Notes: generated by a model not told the origin, from the letters alone. Shown: positions 53,325 through 62,584, counted from the stretch's first letter. The stretch: 64,000 nt of DNA from CAVWCW01 sp963753615 (GCA_963753615.1 CAVWCW010000014.1:310001-374000); one strand, 5' to 3'. Numbers and translations: made by a program.

Positions 53325-54593
53325 CTATTCCGAATTCGCCCGCGGAGTGGAGTCAATCCCCAATAGGGGGCCGAAAGCATTCTTCAGAAACACGAAAGCC
53401 GTGCCGACGACGCCCCAAATGCGGCGATCGATGCCGTAAGCGCCGGCTTTCTTGCCTTGTTCGATCAGGGCTTCGAAACCGGAACAATCCAGAGGCCCTA
53501 TGGATTCGGGCAATTCGAACGAAAACGCTCGGCCGTCGATAGTGAAAGTCGATACCTGTTGCAGAAAGTGGTCCACGAACAGCCGCTCGATCTGTTCGGC
53601 GCCGTCATGCCCTTGTGTTTTCCACTGGACAATCCGTGGTTCGAGATCACCCTGATGTTTGATCTGTTTGAACAGCCGGTTGGCCGCCAGTCCCTGCGCT
53701 GCCCAATTTCCTAGTCGCTCGGGAATATCGACGGAGTCTGCCGAGTCTGCCTCGGGCGGGGCGGCGGGAGGTCGGCCTGCCGGCGGAGCCGAATTCTCCG
53801 GTTTCGAAGGACGGGTCGCGGATTCGGGAGTGGGCGCTGGCTGCGGCGGTTGCACAGCGGCTACGGCAGCGGGCGCGTCACGCGTATCTGAGTACACCAG
53901 ATCCAAGATCTTGCCGGTGACCGCGTCGGCCGGCAGCTCGCCGGCCTCTACTTCCGCAAACACCCGATCGAGAAGCCGATTGAAGGCCTCTGGGTTTTGC
54001 TCCCCCAGCAGTCGCACCTTGCCCAATTGCATGACTTCCTGACGCAACCGCTCTCGACGCTCGGAGTCACTTGACACGGTCGGTTTCAGGGAGAAAGTCA
54101 GAGATGCGCCGTCGTCGGCCTCCATTTGACCGGGCTCGCGCGCCGCCTGAGCACCTGCCCGCCTCGCCAATGCGAGTTCTTTCTCGTCGGTGACCAGCGC
54201 GTAGAGACGAAACAGGGCGTCGATGAGCGCTGTGCGCGCCTCCAGGCATGAAGTGTCGAGGGTTAGCGAAAACATCCTATTGCGGGGATTGCGCAGGCTG
54301 CGGGCCATCATCTTCAGCGAATAGGCCTCTACCGATTCGCCCGCGTTTCCCGGTCGCCTCGGGGAGGGCCGAACGATGATCGACGGCTTGTCTCCAGGGC
54401 ATTCTTCAAAGATGAGTCCGGCGCTCCGCATCAGGTCATCCAATTCCCGCAGCGCGATCCGGAGTTCATCGCAGAGCCATTTTCCCTTTTGGAGAAGCTT
54501 GCGTCGCATCATGACCTGCTCTGCAATGGCTACCAATACGGAGTCTTCGGGCCTGGTTATCACCGGGTGTTCATCCATGGCACTGACCGTCAA
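53325..54593 (-). CDS. Hypothetical protein with central proline-rich linker
   Basis: A 422-residue soluble protein of no recognised family. The N-terminal half is helical and charged (LRIALRELDDLMRSAGLIFEE, TALIDALFRLYALV). A Pro/Ala-rich linker spans about 240-285. The C-terminal part has an alpha/beta region (FTIDGRAFSFELPESIGPLD) and a last hydrophobic stretch (IWGVVGTAFVFLKNAFGPLLG). An alternative start at 54578 is possible. Base composition matches its neighbours, so recent transfer is not suggested. Neighbouring genes give no clue. Confidence 0.65.
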   Translation of the reverse strand: MTVSAMDEHPVITRPEDSVLVAIAEQVMMRRKLLQKGKWLCDELRIALRELDDLMRSAGLIFEECPGDKPSIIVRPSPRRPGNAGESVEAYSLKMMARSLRNPRNRMFSLTLDTSCLEARTALIDALFRLYALVTDEKELALARRAGAQAAREPGQMEADDGASLTFSLKPTVSSDSERRERLRQEVMQLGKVRLLGEQNPEAFNRLLDRVFAEVEAGELPADAVTGKILDLVYSDTRDAPAAVAAVQPPQPAPTPESATRPSKPENSAPPAGRPPAAPPEADSADSVDIPERLGNWAAQGLAANRLFKQIKHQGDLEPRIVQWKTQGHDGAEQIERLFVDHFLQQVSTFTIDGRAFSFELPESIGPLDCSGFEALIEQGKKAGAYGIDRRIWGVVGTAFVFLKNAFGPLLGIDSTPRANSE

Positions 54594-54824
54594 CTATGCG
54601 CGAAAATTCGTTTGGAGGGAGGAGTGAGCGGACGCTTGACTGGATTGGACCCAGATCTTACCCCAATTCGGTGAAGCCAGATAGCCGGTCCGGCGTCCAG
54701 GGCTCGCTGCTTTGTACCTTTGCTTCGCTTTGTGCGCTTGTCAAAGTGGCGGGGTGAAAGCTATGCCCGCTCGATCGGGGCTATTCTAAGAATATGGGGG
54801 GAGTATTTCGGTAGGGAGGTCGAC

Positions 54825-55280
54825 ATGAAAGCTCGCATCGAATTGCTGGTGATTCTCCTGTGCCTGCTGGGGGCCACCGTTCAGGCCGAGATTATTGGCG
54901 TCGCCCTGAACAAGAAGGAAATCGTGCAGCTGGTCAAAGGCAATACCGCCGAGGGCGAAAAAGACCGGTATCAGATCAACTACGAATTCATCACCAAATC
55001 TATCCCCTTCGCCACCTATTTCGCCCCTGACGGCGGTTTGGTGGAGCGCGACCGGGGCGGCGGCAGCAGCCAAGCCATCGATGCCAAAGGCTCTTGGTGG
55101 GTGAAAAAGGGCAAGCTCTGCTTCCAATATCTCAACTCGCTGCGGGATACCGGCAAGAAATGCCGCCTGATCGTCCCCCTGGGCGGCGGGGCCTATGAGC
55201 TGCGCTCGGTCAAGGGCAACAAGGCGACCCACACCTGGGACCGAATCGTGCCCGGCAACCCCAAGGGCCTGGAACCCTGA
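54825..55280 (+). CDS. Secreted hypothetical protein
   Basis: A 151-residue exported protein with a clear signal peptide (ELLVILLCLLGATVQA). The mature part is beta-rich; a GSWWVKKGKLCFQY segment and a following KKCRLIV provide two cysteines likely to form a disulfide. The layout (small exported domain, GxWW-KLC then K-C) is like DUF995-type proteins, which is a weak resemblance. The start at 54825 has GGGAGG-like sequence upstream. It stands alone. Confidence 0.65.
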   Translation: MKARIELLVILLCLLGATVQAEIIGVALNKKEIVQLVKGNTAEGEKDRYQINYEFITKSIPFATYFAPDGGLVERDRGGGSSQAIDAKGSWWVKKGKLCFQYLNSLRDTGKKCRLIVPLGGGAYELRSVKGNKATHTWDRIVPGNPKGLEP

Positions 55281-55333
55281 GCGGGCTTGGTTGCGGCCCG
55301 CCGGGGCGAAGGGCCCCGGCACTGTCGGTCGGT

Positions 55334-55987
55334 TCAATCGATCCTGCGCACCGTCACATAGGCGCCCGGGTTGCGCCAGTCGTAGCTTTCCGGCGCCAGG
55401 TCGCCGATGCCGTGAATGCCGTTATGGACATGCACAAAGCCTTCCGCCCCGGCGGTGTCTCGGAATCCCGGGCTGCCGCAGGGCGGGCCGGGGATGGTGA
55501 GGCAGGACTCGGTGTTGGTCTCGCTGCCGGCGTCGTAGACCCTCGCGCCAAGGGTGACGGGGGTTTCTCCGCTCGGCAAGGGCATGGAATGCACCGCCAG
55601 GAAGGCGTCGTTGCTGGTGGCCAGCATGGCGGCCACCGTGAGCAGGGGGAAGCCGTCGTCAGCCTCGATGCTGATAGTGAGACTCCCGCCGGGCGGGATC
55701 GGGCCTTCGCCCGTGGCCACCCCATGCACGTCGGGCGTGGCTTGGGCGGCGCTGACCACGGCGCTGCTGTCACCGTCTTCCGCCAGGGGGGCGAGGAAGT
55801 CGGGCGCCGGCTGCCCGAGCTGGAACAGGGACACCCGGGCGTTGTGGGTGGCCAAAAAGGGGGGCGTTATCACCTGGCCGTGGGTGGCGTTCACGATGCT
55901 CACCTCGTAGCTGGCGGCCAGGGTCAGACCGGGGCTGGCCAGGGCGGCGGCCAAGGACAATGCGATGAATGGGTTCGATTGCGGCAT
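55334..55987 (-). CDS. Secreted spondin-domain protein
   Basis: A 217-residue exported protein. After the signal peptide (IALSLAAALASPGLTLAA) comes a spondin N-type domain: YEVSIVNATHGQVITPPFLATHNA, LAEDGDSSAV, SLTISIEADDGFPLLTVAAMLATSNDAF and the acidic VYDAGSETNTE. The last part, with FVHVHNGIHGIGDL, is also typical. Bacterial spondin domains are found in extracellular or calcium-binding proteins of unknown role. The gene is preceded by about 280 bp without features. Confidence 0.85.
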   Translation of the reverse strand: MPQSNPFIALSLAAALASPGLTLAASYEVSIVNATHGQVITPPFLATHNARVSLFQLGQPAPDFLAPLAEDGDSSAVVSAAQATPDVHGVATGEGPIPPGGSLTISIEADDGFPLLTVAAMLATSNDAFLAVHSMPLPSGETPVTLGARVYDAGSETNTESCLTIPGPPCGSPGFRDTAGAEGFVHVHNGIHGIGDLAPESYDWRNPGAYVTVRRID

Positions 55988-56265
55988 GGGACTTCTCCAA
56001 GGTTCTTAAGGGGGGCCGGGGGGTGGGCGCCGGATCTGCCCGCAATGTGCGGCGTGCTCTGCGCGCTCCCAGTTCTAGACCGGTCTTGCCGGTCGATTCT
56101 TTCACCGCCCCGCGCGCCGATTGCGCGGCGTGATTCACGGAGGCGGGTTCCGAGCAGGCCGGAGCCTGGGTCGAAGGTGGCTGCGACCCAGAATTCACCC
56201 CGGCGGGAGCCCCGTCGAACCGGTTTGGGCTAAGATAGAAGTCCCCTGCGCCCGGAGTCCTCCGC

Positions 56266-56811
56266 ATGAATCTCGCCAAGCCCATCCGCCTGATCCTGGC
56301 CCTGCTCCTGGTGGGGGCGGCCGCCTGGTACCAGCAGTGGTCGCCCAACGACGAGCGGGAGGGCGCCGCCGCGCCCCAGGCCGCCGCGGTGTCCGCCGGG
56401 CTGGAGCGGGGTTGGAGCCGCAGCGATCCAGAGGTCAATCTCACCCACATCTTCTTTGGCGAGATCAACCGCAGCGGCAAGCCGGTGGGCTATCATTCCC
56501 GCCCTGGCGGCAGAGACCCTGCCGGGGCCCGAGTCACGCGCATCCAGTCCGGGCCGAACCGGGCCGGGGTCTATACCGCTCAGGTGGAGATCGCCGCGCC
56601 GGGCGGCGGTTGGCGGGAGAAGTTCTCTAGCTTCTTCCCCGACCGCATGGATCAGGGCCAGGTGCTGCAGGCGGTGTTGCACGCCTACCGCAACCGCAAC
56701 CCGTCCCAGGACCGGCCCTGGGAGGGCCCTTCGGACCAGGGCTTTCGCGTTCAGGGTTATCTGTCCAGCCGGGGCGGCATCAATACCGCCTTTCCCGTTT
56801 ACCAGAGGTAG
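56266..56811 (+). CDS. Exported bacterial EndoU-family nuclease (toxin-like)
   Basis: A 181-residue protein with an N-terminal signal anchor (IRLILALLLVGAAAWYQQW) and a C-terminal EndoU domain (about 55-181). THIFFGEINRSGKPVGYHS carries both catalytic histidines (His61 and His77); YTAQVEIAAPGG, SSFFPDRMD and VLHAYRNR match the EndoU tail seen in CdiA-type toxins, where it cuts tRNA or other RNA. Here the domain is not attached to a large CdiA or Rhs carrier. The next gene, 5 bp downstream, is a candidate immunity gene. Secretion by Sec rather than contact-dependent export, or retention in the periplasm, is possible. Confidence 0.82.
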   Translation: MNLAKPIRLILALLLVGAAAWYQQWSPNDEREGAAAPQAAAVSAGLERGWSRSDPEVNLTHIFFGEINRSGKPVGYHSRPGGRDPAGARVTRIQSGPNRAGVYTAQVEIAAPGGGWREKFSSFFPDRMDQGQVLQAVLHAYRNRNPSQDRPWEGPSDQGFRVQGYLSSRGGINTAFPVYQR

Positions 56812-56816
56812 CTGCC

Positions 56817-57143
56817 ATGGGCGAAGAGATCAAGCTGTATCTGGACGCTGACGGCCTGCCCCGGGCCCGTGGCGGCCTGCCGGCGCGCTTCCTGGAGGCC
56901 GACCTGCAAGCGGACCGGGCCCTCGCCGCCGAGCTGCTGCGGCGCCTGGATGCGGCGGCGGATGGCGCCCGGGACTCGGACGAGCTGATCGGCAACGCGC
57001 ACCGGCTGGTGCTTGGTCCCCAGGGGGCGCGCATCGAGGCCCTGTTCGACCGCGCCGCCGGGCCGGCGGAATTGTCTCTGGCCGAGCTGCGGCGGCTGGT
57101 GTTGGACTGGCTCGACCTGCTCGGCCGGGTGGCGGATGACTGA
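56817..57143 (+). CDS. Candidate immunity protein for EndoU nuclease
   Basis: A 108-residue acidic, helical, cytoplasmic protein starting MGEEIKLYLDADGLPRA. Its pattern (LEADLQ, then GNAHRLVLGPQGARIEALFD and LSLAELRRLVLDWLDLL) resembles the YacL/UPF0231 type of small proteins that include immunity partners of EndoU toxins; this is a pattern judgement. It starts 5 bp after the toxin gene and overlaps the next gene by 8 bp. Strong acidity would suit binding to a basic RNase. Confidence 0.6.
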   Translation: MGEEIKLYLDADGLPRARGGLPARFLEADLQADRALAAELLRRLDAAADGARDSDELIGNAHRLVLGPQGARIEALFDRAAGPAELSLAELRRLVLDWLDLLGRVADD

Positions 57144-57723
57144 GTCCGGCGCCGAAGCGGTGCCCAGCTACCGGGCCCGTCGCACCGTTTTCGAGGGCGA
57201 GCGGTGGTATCTGCTCGACGAGCCCGGGCTGCGGTTGCGCGAATCCGGAAAGGCCGAGCGCCTGATCCCGTACCACAGCATGCGCGGCGTATGCCTGATG
57301 CACACCCCCACCCGCTATATCCGCGACCTCTACCGATGCCGCATCCGCCTGGCGGATGGCGGCAGGCTGCTCCTCAGCAATCAGCATTACCTCGGGCTGG
57401 GGCGGTTCGAGGACCGGGGGGTGGAATACGCAGCGTTCGTGCGTGCATTGCACCAGCGTTTGCAGGGCCACAAGGCGGTGTTCGAGCAGGGGATGGGGCC
57501 GGTCGCCTTATGGGCCATGTGGGGCCTTACCCTGGCGGTCGGGCTGTTGCTCGGCATCGTCCTGCTGGCGGGGGCGCGGGACGGCGACTTTCGCCTGCTG
57601 TTCGGGGCCTTGGCCGGCGTTCTGCCGCTGGGCAGCCTGGTTTACCTGTTTCTAAAACGCAACCGCCCCCGGCCCTACCGGCCGGACGCGATCCCGCCGG
57701 AATTGTTGCCGGCAGAAGACTGA
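57136..57723 (+). CDS. Membrane protein with PH-like N-terminal domain
   Basis: A 195-residue protein with a soluble N-terminus (about 1-115: ERWYLLDEPGLRLRE, IPYHSMRGVCLMHTPTRYIRDLYRCRIRLADGGRLLLSN), which looks like a bacterial PH-type beta domain, and two transmembrane helices (about 128-150 and 158-178). The end is cytoplasmic and proline-rich. It overlaps the immunity-like gene by 8 bp (start MTESGAEAV), so it is in the same operon. It is not a known immunity family; its link to the toxin is only positional. Confidence 0.65.
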   Translation: MTESGAEAVPSYRARRTVFEGERWYLLDEPGLRLRESGKAERLIPYHSMRGVCLMHTPTRYIRDLYRCRIRLADGGRLLLSNQHYLGLGRFEDRGVEYAAFVRALHQRLQGHKAVFEQGMGPVALWAMWGLTLAVGLLLGIVLLAGARDGDFRLLFGALAGVLPLGSLVYLFLKRNRPRPYRPDAIPPELLPAED

Positions 57724-57744
57724 GTCGACATCGGAGGAGACGAC

Positions 57745-58185
57745 ATGGGCGAGACCCACGACCTGGAGGCATTCAGGAGCAAGTTCCGGGTGGAGGAGCT
57801 GCTGGTGCTGGAGGCCGGCGCCTGGTCCTGGTCGGTGCGACCGGGCCAGCCTACCCTGGGGGCTGGGGTGTTGTCGCTCAACCGCCACGCCCTGAAGTTG
57901 TCCGAAGTCACGGCCTCGGAAATGGCGGAGCTGGCGGGTCTGATCCAGCAGGTGGAGGCCCGCCTCAAGGCGGCCTTCGAGTACCGGATTATGAATTACC
58001 TGATGCTGATGATGGTGGACCATCATGTGCATTACCATCTGGTGCCCCGATACGACGGGCCGCGCCGTTTCGCCGGCCTGGAGTGGGTCGATAACGGCTG
58101 GCCCGCCCTGCCCCAGCTAGGCGACAACCAGCACGCCGAGCGCCCTCAGTTGCTGGGACAGATCCGGGACGCTTTGCGCGGCTGA
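57745..58185 (+). CDS. HIT-domain protein
   Basis: A 146-residue histidine-triad superfamily protein. The active-site block is HHVHYHLVPRY around residues 93-103, matching the His-x-His-x-His pattern. The fold upstream (WSVRPGQPTLGAGVLSLNRHALKLSEVT) is that of HIT hydrolases and transferases of nucleotides. The substrate is unknown. It follows the PH-like membrane protein gene by 21 bp with GGAGGA ahead of the start. Confidence 0.85.
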   Translation: MGETHDLEAFRSKFRVEELLVLEAGAWSWSVRPGQPTLGAGVLSLNRHALKLSEVTASEMAELAGLIQQVEARLKAAFEYRIMNYLMLMMVDHHVHYHLVPRYDGPRRFAGLEWVDNGWPALPQLGDNQHAERPQLLGQIRDALRG

Positions 58186-58301
58186 TCACCGCCAGGAGAA
58201 ACGCCGCTGTATACAGCTTCCCAACCGGCGCGCTGTTCCCGCTGCCGGTGCCGAGCTGCTATGCTGCCGCGATAATCTTTAGTCCGAGGTGAACCCCCCC
58301 C

Positions 58302-59921
58302 ATGCCCATAGCCCTTCGCCATCTTCTGGCCTGCGTCCTGTTGCTGCCTTTTGCGGCGGCCGCCAACTTCTCCCTGGAGGTCGAGCAAAGGCTCGCAGGC
58401 GGCCAACCGGTGGCCGGCCAGACTCTGTATGCGGCGAACCTGATGCAGCGCATGTACCAGGGGGACGGCCAGCAGCCCCTGTGGAGCGATGCGGCCATCG
58501 CGGAGCTGTTGACCGCCATCGACGGTCTGGCCGCCGACGGCCTGACCCCGGCCGATTACCGCTTTCCCCAGCTCGCGCCCTTGCTGCAGGCGCGGGCCGA
58601 AGGCGGTTTGAGCCCGGCCCAGGCGGCGGAGCTGGATCTGTTGCTGACCGAAGCCTTCGCCCGGGCGGTTTACAATCTTTACTTCGGCAAGGTCGATGCC
58701 GAGCGCCTCGACCCCAATATAAATTTCGCCCGCAGCCTGGAGGACGACGACCCGGCCCCCGAGCTGCGCCAGGCCATCGAGCGCGGCGAGATCGCCGCTA
58801 GCTTCGATCAGGCCCGACCCAGTAACGTTCGCCACCAGTGGTTGAAGGAGGCCCTGGCCCGCTACCGCCAATACCAGGCGCAAGGCGCCTGGGCGCCGGT
58901 GCCGGAAGGCAAGACGCTGAAGCCCGGCGAGCGCGATCCGCGGGTGGCTGCATTGCGCGCCCGCCTGGCGGTGACTGGGGAGCTGGCGGCTGCAGAGGCC
59001 GCCGACCCGGAGCTGTTCGATGCCGATCTGCAAACGGCGGTCAAGGCCTTCCAGCGGCGCCACGGGCTGGAGGCCGATGCCGCGGTGGGCCCGGCCACGC
59101 TGGCCGCGCTGAATGTCCCGGTCGAGCGGCGCATCGAGCAGATCCGGGTCAATCTGGAGCGCCAACGCTGGATTATGCACGAGGCCTACGACGAGTTCCT
59201 GATCGTCGACATCGTCGGTTTCCAGGTCTACTGGGTCAAGGACAACGAAGTGATCTGGCAGGAGCAGGTGCAGGTGGGCAAGGAGTTCACCCAGACCCCG
59301 GTGTTCAAGGACAAGATCCGCTACCTGGACTTCAACCCGACCTGGACCATTCCACCGGGCATCCTGCGACGCAGCATCCTGCCGCAGCTGAAGAAGAACC
59401 CGGACTACCTGAACAAGAAGGGCTACCACTTGCTGACCCTGGAGGGTGAAAGGGTGGACCCGAAGAGCGTGGACTGGAACGCCGTCAAGGGCTTCCCCTA
59501 TATGGTGCGCCAGCCTCCGGGACCGGACAACGCCTTGGGACAGGTCAAGTTCATGTTCCCCAACCCGCATTACGTGTTTCTGCACGACACCAATCACCGG
59601 GAGCTGTTCGACCGCACCGGCCGCGACTTCAGCTCGGGCTGCGTGCGGGTGCGCAACCCCTTCGACCTGGCCGAGCGCCTGCTGGCGGGCCAGGACGGTT
59701 GGGACCGGGCGCGCATCGACCAGGTAGTGGCCTCGGGCCAGACCACTCGGGTCAACTTGGAGCGGCCGTTGCGCATCCTGATCGCCTACGGTACGGTCAC
59801 CGCTACCGTCGATCAGGTCTATTTCAAACCCGATGTCTACGAGCGCGACGCCCAGGTGCTGGCGGCTTTGGACGGCGAATTCCGGGTACGCGACCGCGAC
59901 CTGCAAATGGCGCGGAAATAG
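58302..59921 (+). CDS. L,D-transpeptidase (YcbB/LdtD-like) with peptidoglycan-binding domain
   Basis: A 539-residue exported cell-wall enzyme forming 3-3 crosslinks. The signal peptide is LLACVLLLPFAAAA. The N-terminal domain follows, then a peptidoglycan-binding repeat around 225-270 (DLQTAVKAFQRRHGLEADAAVGPATLAALN). The catalytic YkuD domain lies about 300-470, with HDTNHRELFDRTGRDFSSGCVRV holding the catalytic His and the nucleophile Cys in SGCVR. Length and order match YcbB-type LdtD. It is monocistronic. Confidence 0.94.
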   Translation: MPIALRHLLACVLLLPFAAAANFSLEVEQRLAGGQPVAGQTLYAANLMQRMYQGDGQQPLWSDAAIAELLTAIDGLAADGLTPADYRFPQLAPLLQARAEGGLSPAQAAELDLLLTEAFARAVYNLYFGKVDAERLDPNINFARSLEDDDPAPELRQAIERGEIAASFDQARPSNVRHQWLKEALARYRQYQAQGAWAPVPEGKTLKPGERDPRVAALRARLAVTGELAAAEAADPELFDADLQTAVKAFQRRHGLEADAAVGPATLAALNVPVERRIEQIRVNLERQRWIMHEAYDEFLIVDIVGFQVYWVKDNEVIWQEQVQVGKEFTQTPVFKDKIRYLDFNPTWTIPPGILRRSILPQLKKNPDYLNKKGYHLLTLEGERVDPKSVDWNAVKGFPYMVRQPPGPDNALGQVKFMFPNPHYVFLHDTNHRELFDRTGRDFSSGCVRVRNPFDLAERLLAGQDGWDRARIDQVVASGQTTRVNLERPLRILIAYGTVTATVDQVYFKPDVYERDAQVLAALDGEFRVRDRDLQMARK

Positions 59922-60011
59922 CCCCAAAGGAGTAACCATGACGAACGCCAATCATTTGATCGGGTTGGGACCTGGGCGGCAGCCGGCCCTGCTCGCCGGT
60001 GAGGCACGATC

Positions 60012-62186
60012 ATGAGCGCACCGCGCCGCCGCACGCCGAGTCTGTCGGCACAGATCTTCATTTCCCTTGGGTTGGCAATCGCCGCCGGCCTGTTCTTCGG
60101 TGAGTTGATCCAGCCGATCAAGGTCTTCGGCGATATCTTCATCGGTCTCCTGCAGATGACCGTGCTGCCCTACATCCTGGTGTCATTGGTGGGCGGCTTG
60201 GGGCGCCTGTCCTATGCCGAGACCCGCTTGCTGGCCGTGAAGGGCGGCGGTTTCGTGCTCTTGTTCTGGGGCATCGCGCTGGCGGTGACCGTGCTGTTTA
60301 CGCTCTCGTTCCCGAACTGGGAATCGGCGACCTTCTTCAGCACCAGCCTGGTGGAGGCGGGCAGCGAGTTCGACCTGGTGGGCCTGTACATCCCCACCAA
60401 CCCGTTCGCCTCCCTGTCCAATAGCGTGGTGCCCGCCATCGTGCTGTTTGCCTTGGCAGTGGGGCTGGCGGTCATCGGGGTACCGGGCAAAGGCAGCTTT
60501 CTGGCCGACCTCGACGTGCTCTCCAGTGCATTGATGGGCATCGCGCAGTTCGTTGCGCGTCTGGCCCCGATCGGCGTGTTCGCCTTGGTCGGTTCGGCGG
60601 CCGGCACTCTCGACGTGCAGGACCTGGGGCGCCTGCAGGTATACATCATCACCTATGTCGCCGCGGCGCTGTTGCTGAGCCTGTGGGTATTGCCCGGCCT
60701 GGTGTCGGTGCTGACCCCGATCCCTTACCGGCGCGTACTTTCCTCCTGCCAGGATGCCTTGGTCACGGCGTTCGCCACCGGCTCCCTGCTCATCGTGCTG
60801 CCGTTGCTCTCGGATCGGCTCAAAGAGCTATTGGAAGACGCGGAACTGCGCAGCGACGACAGCGACAGCGCGGTGGACTTGGTGGTGCCGATCAACTTCA
60901 ATCTGCCAAATCTGGGCAAGCTGATGTCGCTCGCCTTCGTACCCTTTGCGGGGTGGTATGCGGGCGCGACCGTGGGGGCGGACGAGTTCCCCATGTTTCT
61001 GGTTTCCGGGTTGGTGAGCTTCTTCGGCGAGGTGATCGTGGCCCTGCCGTTCCTGCTCGACCTGATGCGCATTCCGGCGGACATGTTCCAACTGTTCGTG
61101 GCCGTGGACGTGTTCACCGGCCGCTTCGGAACCCTCTTGGCAGGTGTCCACACGGTGGTGCTCGCGCTGCTTACCGCGGTGGCCGTTAGCGGGGGAATAC
61201 GCTTGCGCTGGTCGGTTTTGGCCCGGTACGCGGCAGTATCCCTGGTGCTGACCCTGGGGCTGTTCCTCGGATTGCGCTTCTACTACGAGTTCGTGGTGCC
61301 GCAGCAGTACAAGGGTTATGAAAACCTGGTGGAGATGGAACTCGCATTCGAACCGGTAGGGGTAGAGAACGTGAAGTTGGAGGAGGTGGCTGCGGCCCCG
61401 GTGGGCGCCGGCGATGGGCGCTTGGGGCAAATAGAGCAGCGGGGCGTTTTGCGGGTGGGCTATGCGCAGGACCGGCTGCCCTTCGTGTTTCGCAATACCA
61501 ACGGCCACCTGGTCGGCTTCGATGCGGAAATCGCCCATCAACTCGCCCGCGACCTCGGGGTCGGCTTGGAATTCGTGTTGGTGGAGGCGGGCAGCGACCA
61601 CCGGGCGCCGTTAGAGGACGGGCGCATCGACATGCTGATGAGCGGACTCACGGTGACCCCGATGCGGGCCACCGAGTTTCGCTTCTCGGAACCCGTGATG
61701 GACTCGACGCTGGCTTTCGTGGTGCGGGATCACGAGCGCGGCCTGTTCAACAGCCGGGACAAGGTCCAGGCCCTGGATCGGCCGCGCATCGCGATCATGG
61801 ACATCCCTTACTTCCTGGAGGCGCTGAAGCGCTATCTGCCCAATGCGGAGTTCAAGATCGTGGAATCGCCGCGCCAGTTCTTCAAGGCCGAGGAGGGCGA
61901 GTACGACGCCCTGTTCTTCACCGCGGAGGCGGGCTCAGGCTGGACTCTCGTTTACCCCAGCTACAGCGTCGCCATACCGAAGCCGGATGTGGTGTCGGTT
62001 CCCCTCGCTTACGCCATGCCCCGCGGCGCGGACGACCTCGCTGACTACGTCGATACCTGGATTACCCTGAAACGCGCAAACGGAGGCATCGACCGCGCCT
62101 ACCGCTACTGGATCCTCGGCAAGGGCGCCGAGCGCAAAGAGCCGCGCTGGTCGGTGATTCGCGACGTGCTCGGCTGGGTGGATTGA
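60012..62186 (+). CDS. Dicarboxylate/amino acid:cation symporter fused to a solute-binding protein
   Basis: A 724-residue fusion. Residues 1 to about 425 are a DAACS (GltP/DctA-like) symporter with about eight helices; SNSVVPAIVLFALAVGLAV and FATGSLLIVLPLL fit the transport core. An extra helix at about 400-422 would move the C-terminus to the periplasm. Residues about 475-724 form a bacterial type 3 solute-binding domain (GVLRVGYAQDRLPFVFRNTNGHLVGFDAEIAHQLA, DMLMSGLTVTPMR, EFRFSEPVMDS). The fusion probably delivers an amino acid or dicarboxylate to the symporter. The ligand-binding Arg of the SBP family is present at TPMRATEF. The start at 60012 is short of a strong ribosome site. Confidence 0.88.
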   Translation: MSAPRRRTPSLSAQIFISLGLAIAAGLFFGELIQPIKVFGDIFIGLLQMTVLPYILVSLVGGLGRLSYAETRLLAVKGGGFVLLFWGIALAVTVLFTLSFPNWESATFFSTSLVEAGSEFDLVGLYIPTNPFASLSNSVVPAIVLFALAVGLAVIGVPGKGSFLADLDVLSSALMGIAQFVARLAPIGVFALVGSAAGTLDVQDLGRLQVYIITYVAAALLLSLWVLPGLVSVLTPIPYRRVLSSCQDALVTAFATGSLLIVLPLLSDRLKELLEDAELRSDDSDSAVDLVVPINFNLPNLGKLMSLAFVPFAGWYAGATVGADEFPMFLVSGLVSFFGEVIVALPFLLDLMRIPADMFQLFVAVDVFTGRFGTLLAGVHTVVLALLTAVAVSGGIRLRWSVLARYAAVSLVLTLGLFLGLRFYYEFVVPQQYKGYENLVEMELAFEPVGVENVKLEEVAAAPVGAGDGRLGQIEQRGVLRVGYAQDRLPFVFRNTNGHLVGFDAEIAHQLARDLGVGLEFVLVEAGSDHRAPLEDGRIDMLMSGLTVTPMRATEFRFSEPVMDSTLAFVVRDHERGLFNSRDKVQALDRPRIAIMDIPYFLEALKRYLPNAEFKIVESPRQFFKAEEGEYDALFFTAEAGSGWTLVYPSYSVAIPKPDVVSVPLAYAMPRGADDLADYVDTWITLKRANGGIDRAYRYWILGKGAERKEPRWSVIRDVLGWVD

Positions 62187-62356
62187 AAAGCGCGCTGGGA
62201 CAGGAACGGGACTACACAGCAGCTTTTTCCAGCGCCTGGACTTCAGGCGCGGCGCTTGGATCCTGAACCTTTGATCATTGGCTTGTGTACAGCTCCCGTC
62301 GCCGGAAGGGCTGGATTGCCGTGGCCCCGGCCTTCCAGCCCGTCAGGCACCAAAGC

Positions 62357-62584
62357 TCATTGCCCCATTTCTATCAGATTGTTAACGGTATTCTCGAGAT
62401 TCTTTTTCAACGCCGCAGCCGCCGCGTTACATTCCTCGTCCTCTTTGGGATTGTCCATCTTCAAACACGCCCCCAACTTGGCCTGCGCTTCATCGGTGTG
62501 CTCTTGGTAGTACTGGACGTCGCGGGAGCAGCTTGAAAGTAGCAGGAGAGCGGCGGCGGTCAATGGCAGGAAAAGTTGAATCAT
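62357..62584 (-). CDS. EexN-like small lipoprotein
   Basis: A 75-residue lipoprotein with lipobox LLSSC (Cys19). The mature part, YYQEHTDEAQAKLGACLKMDNPKEDEECNAAAAAL, follows the EexN pattern of two cysteines and an N-x-x-A ending. EexN blocks plasmid entry in conjugative systems, but solitary chromosomal copies are common and need not act in exclusion. It is on the opposite strand from both neighbours. No conjugation genes are in the window. Confidence 0.75.
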   Translation of the reverse strand: MIQLFLPLTAAALLLLSSCSRDVQYYQEHTDEAQAKLGACLKMDNPKEDEECNAAAAALKKNLENTVNNLIEMGQ

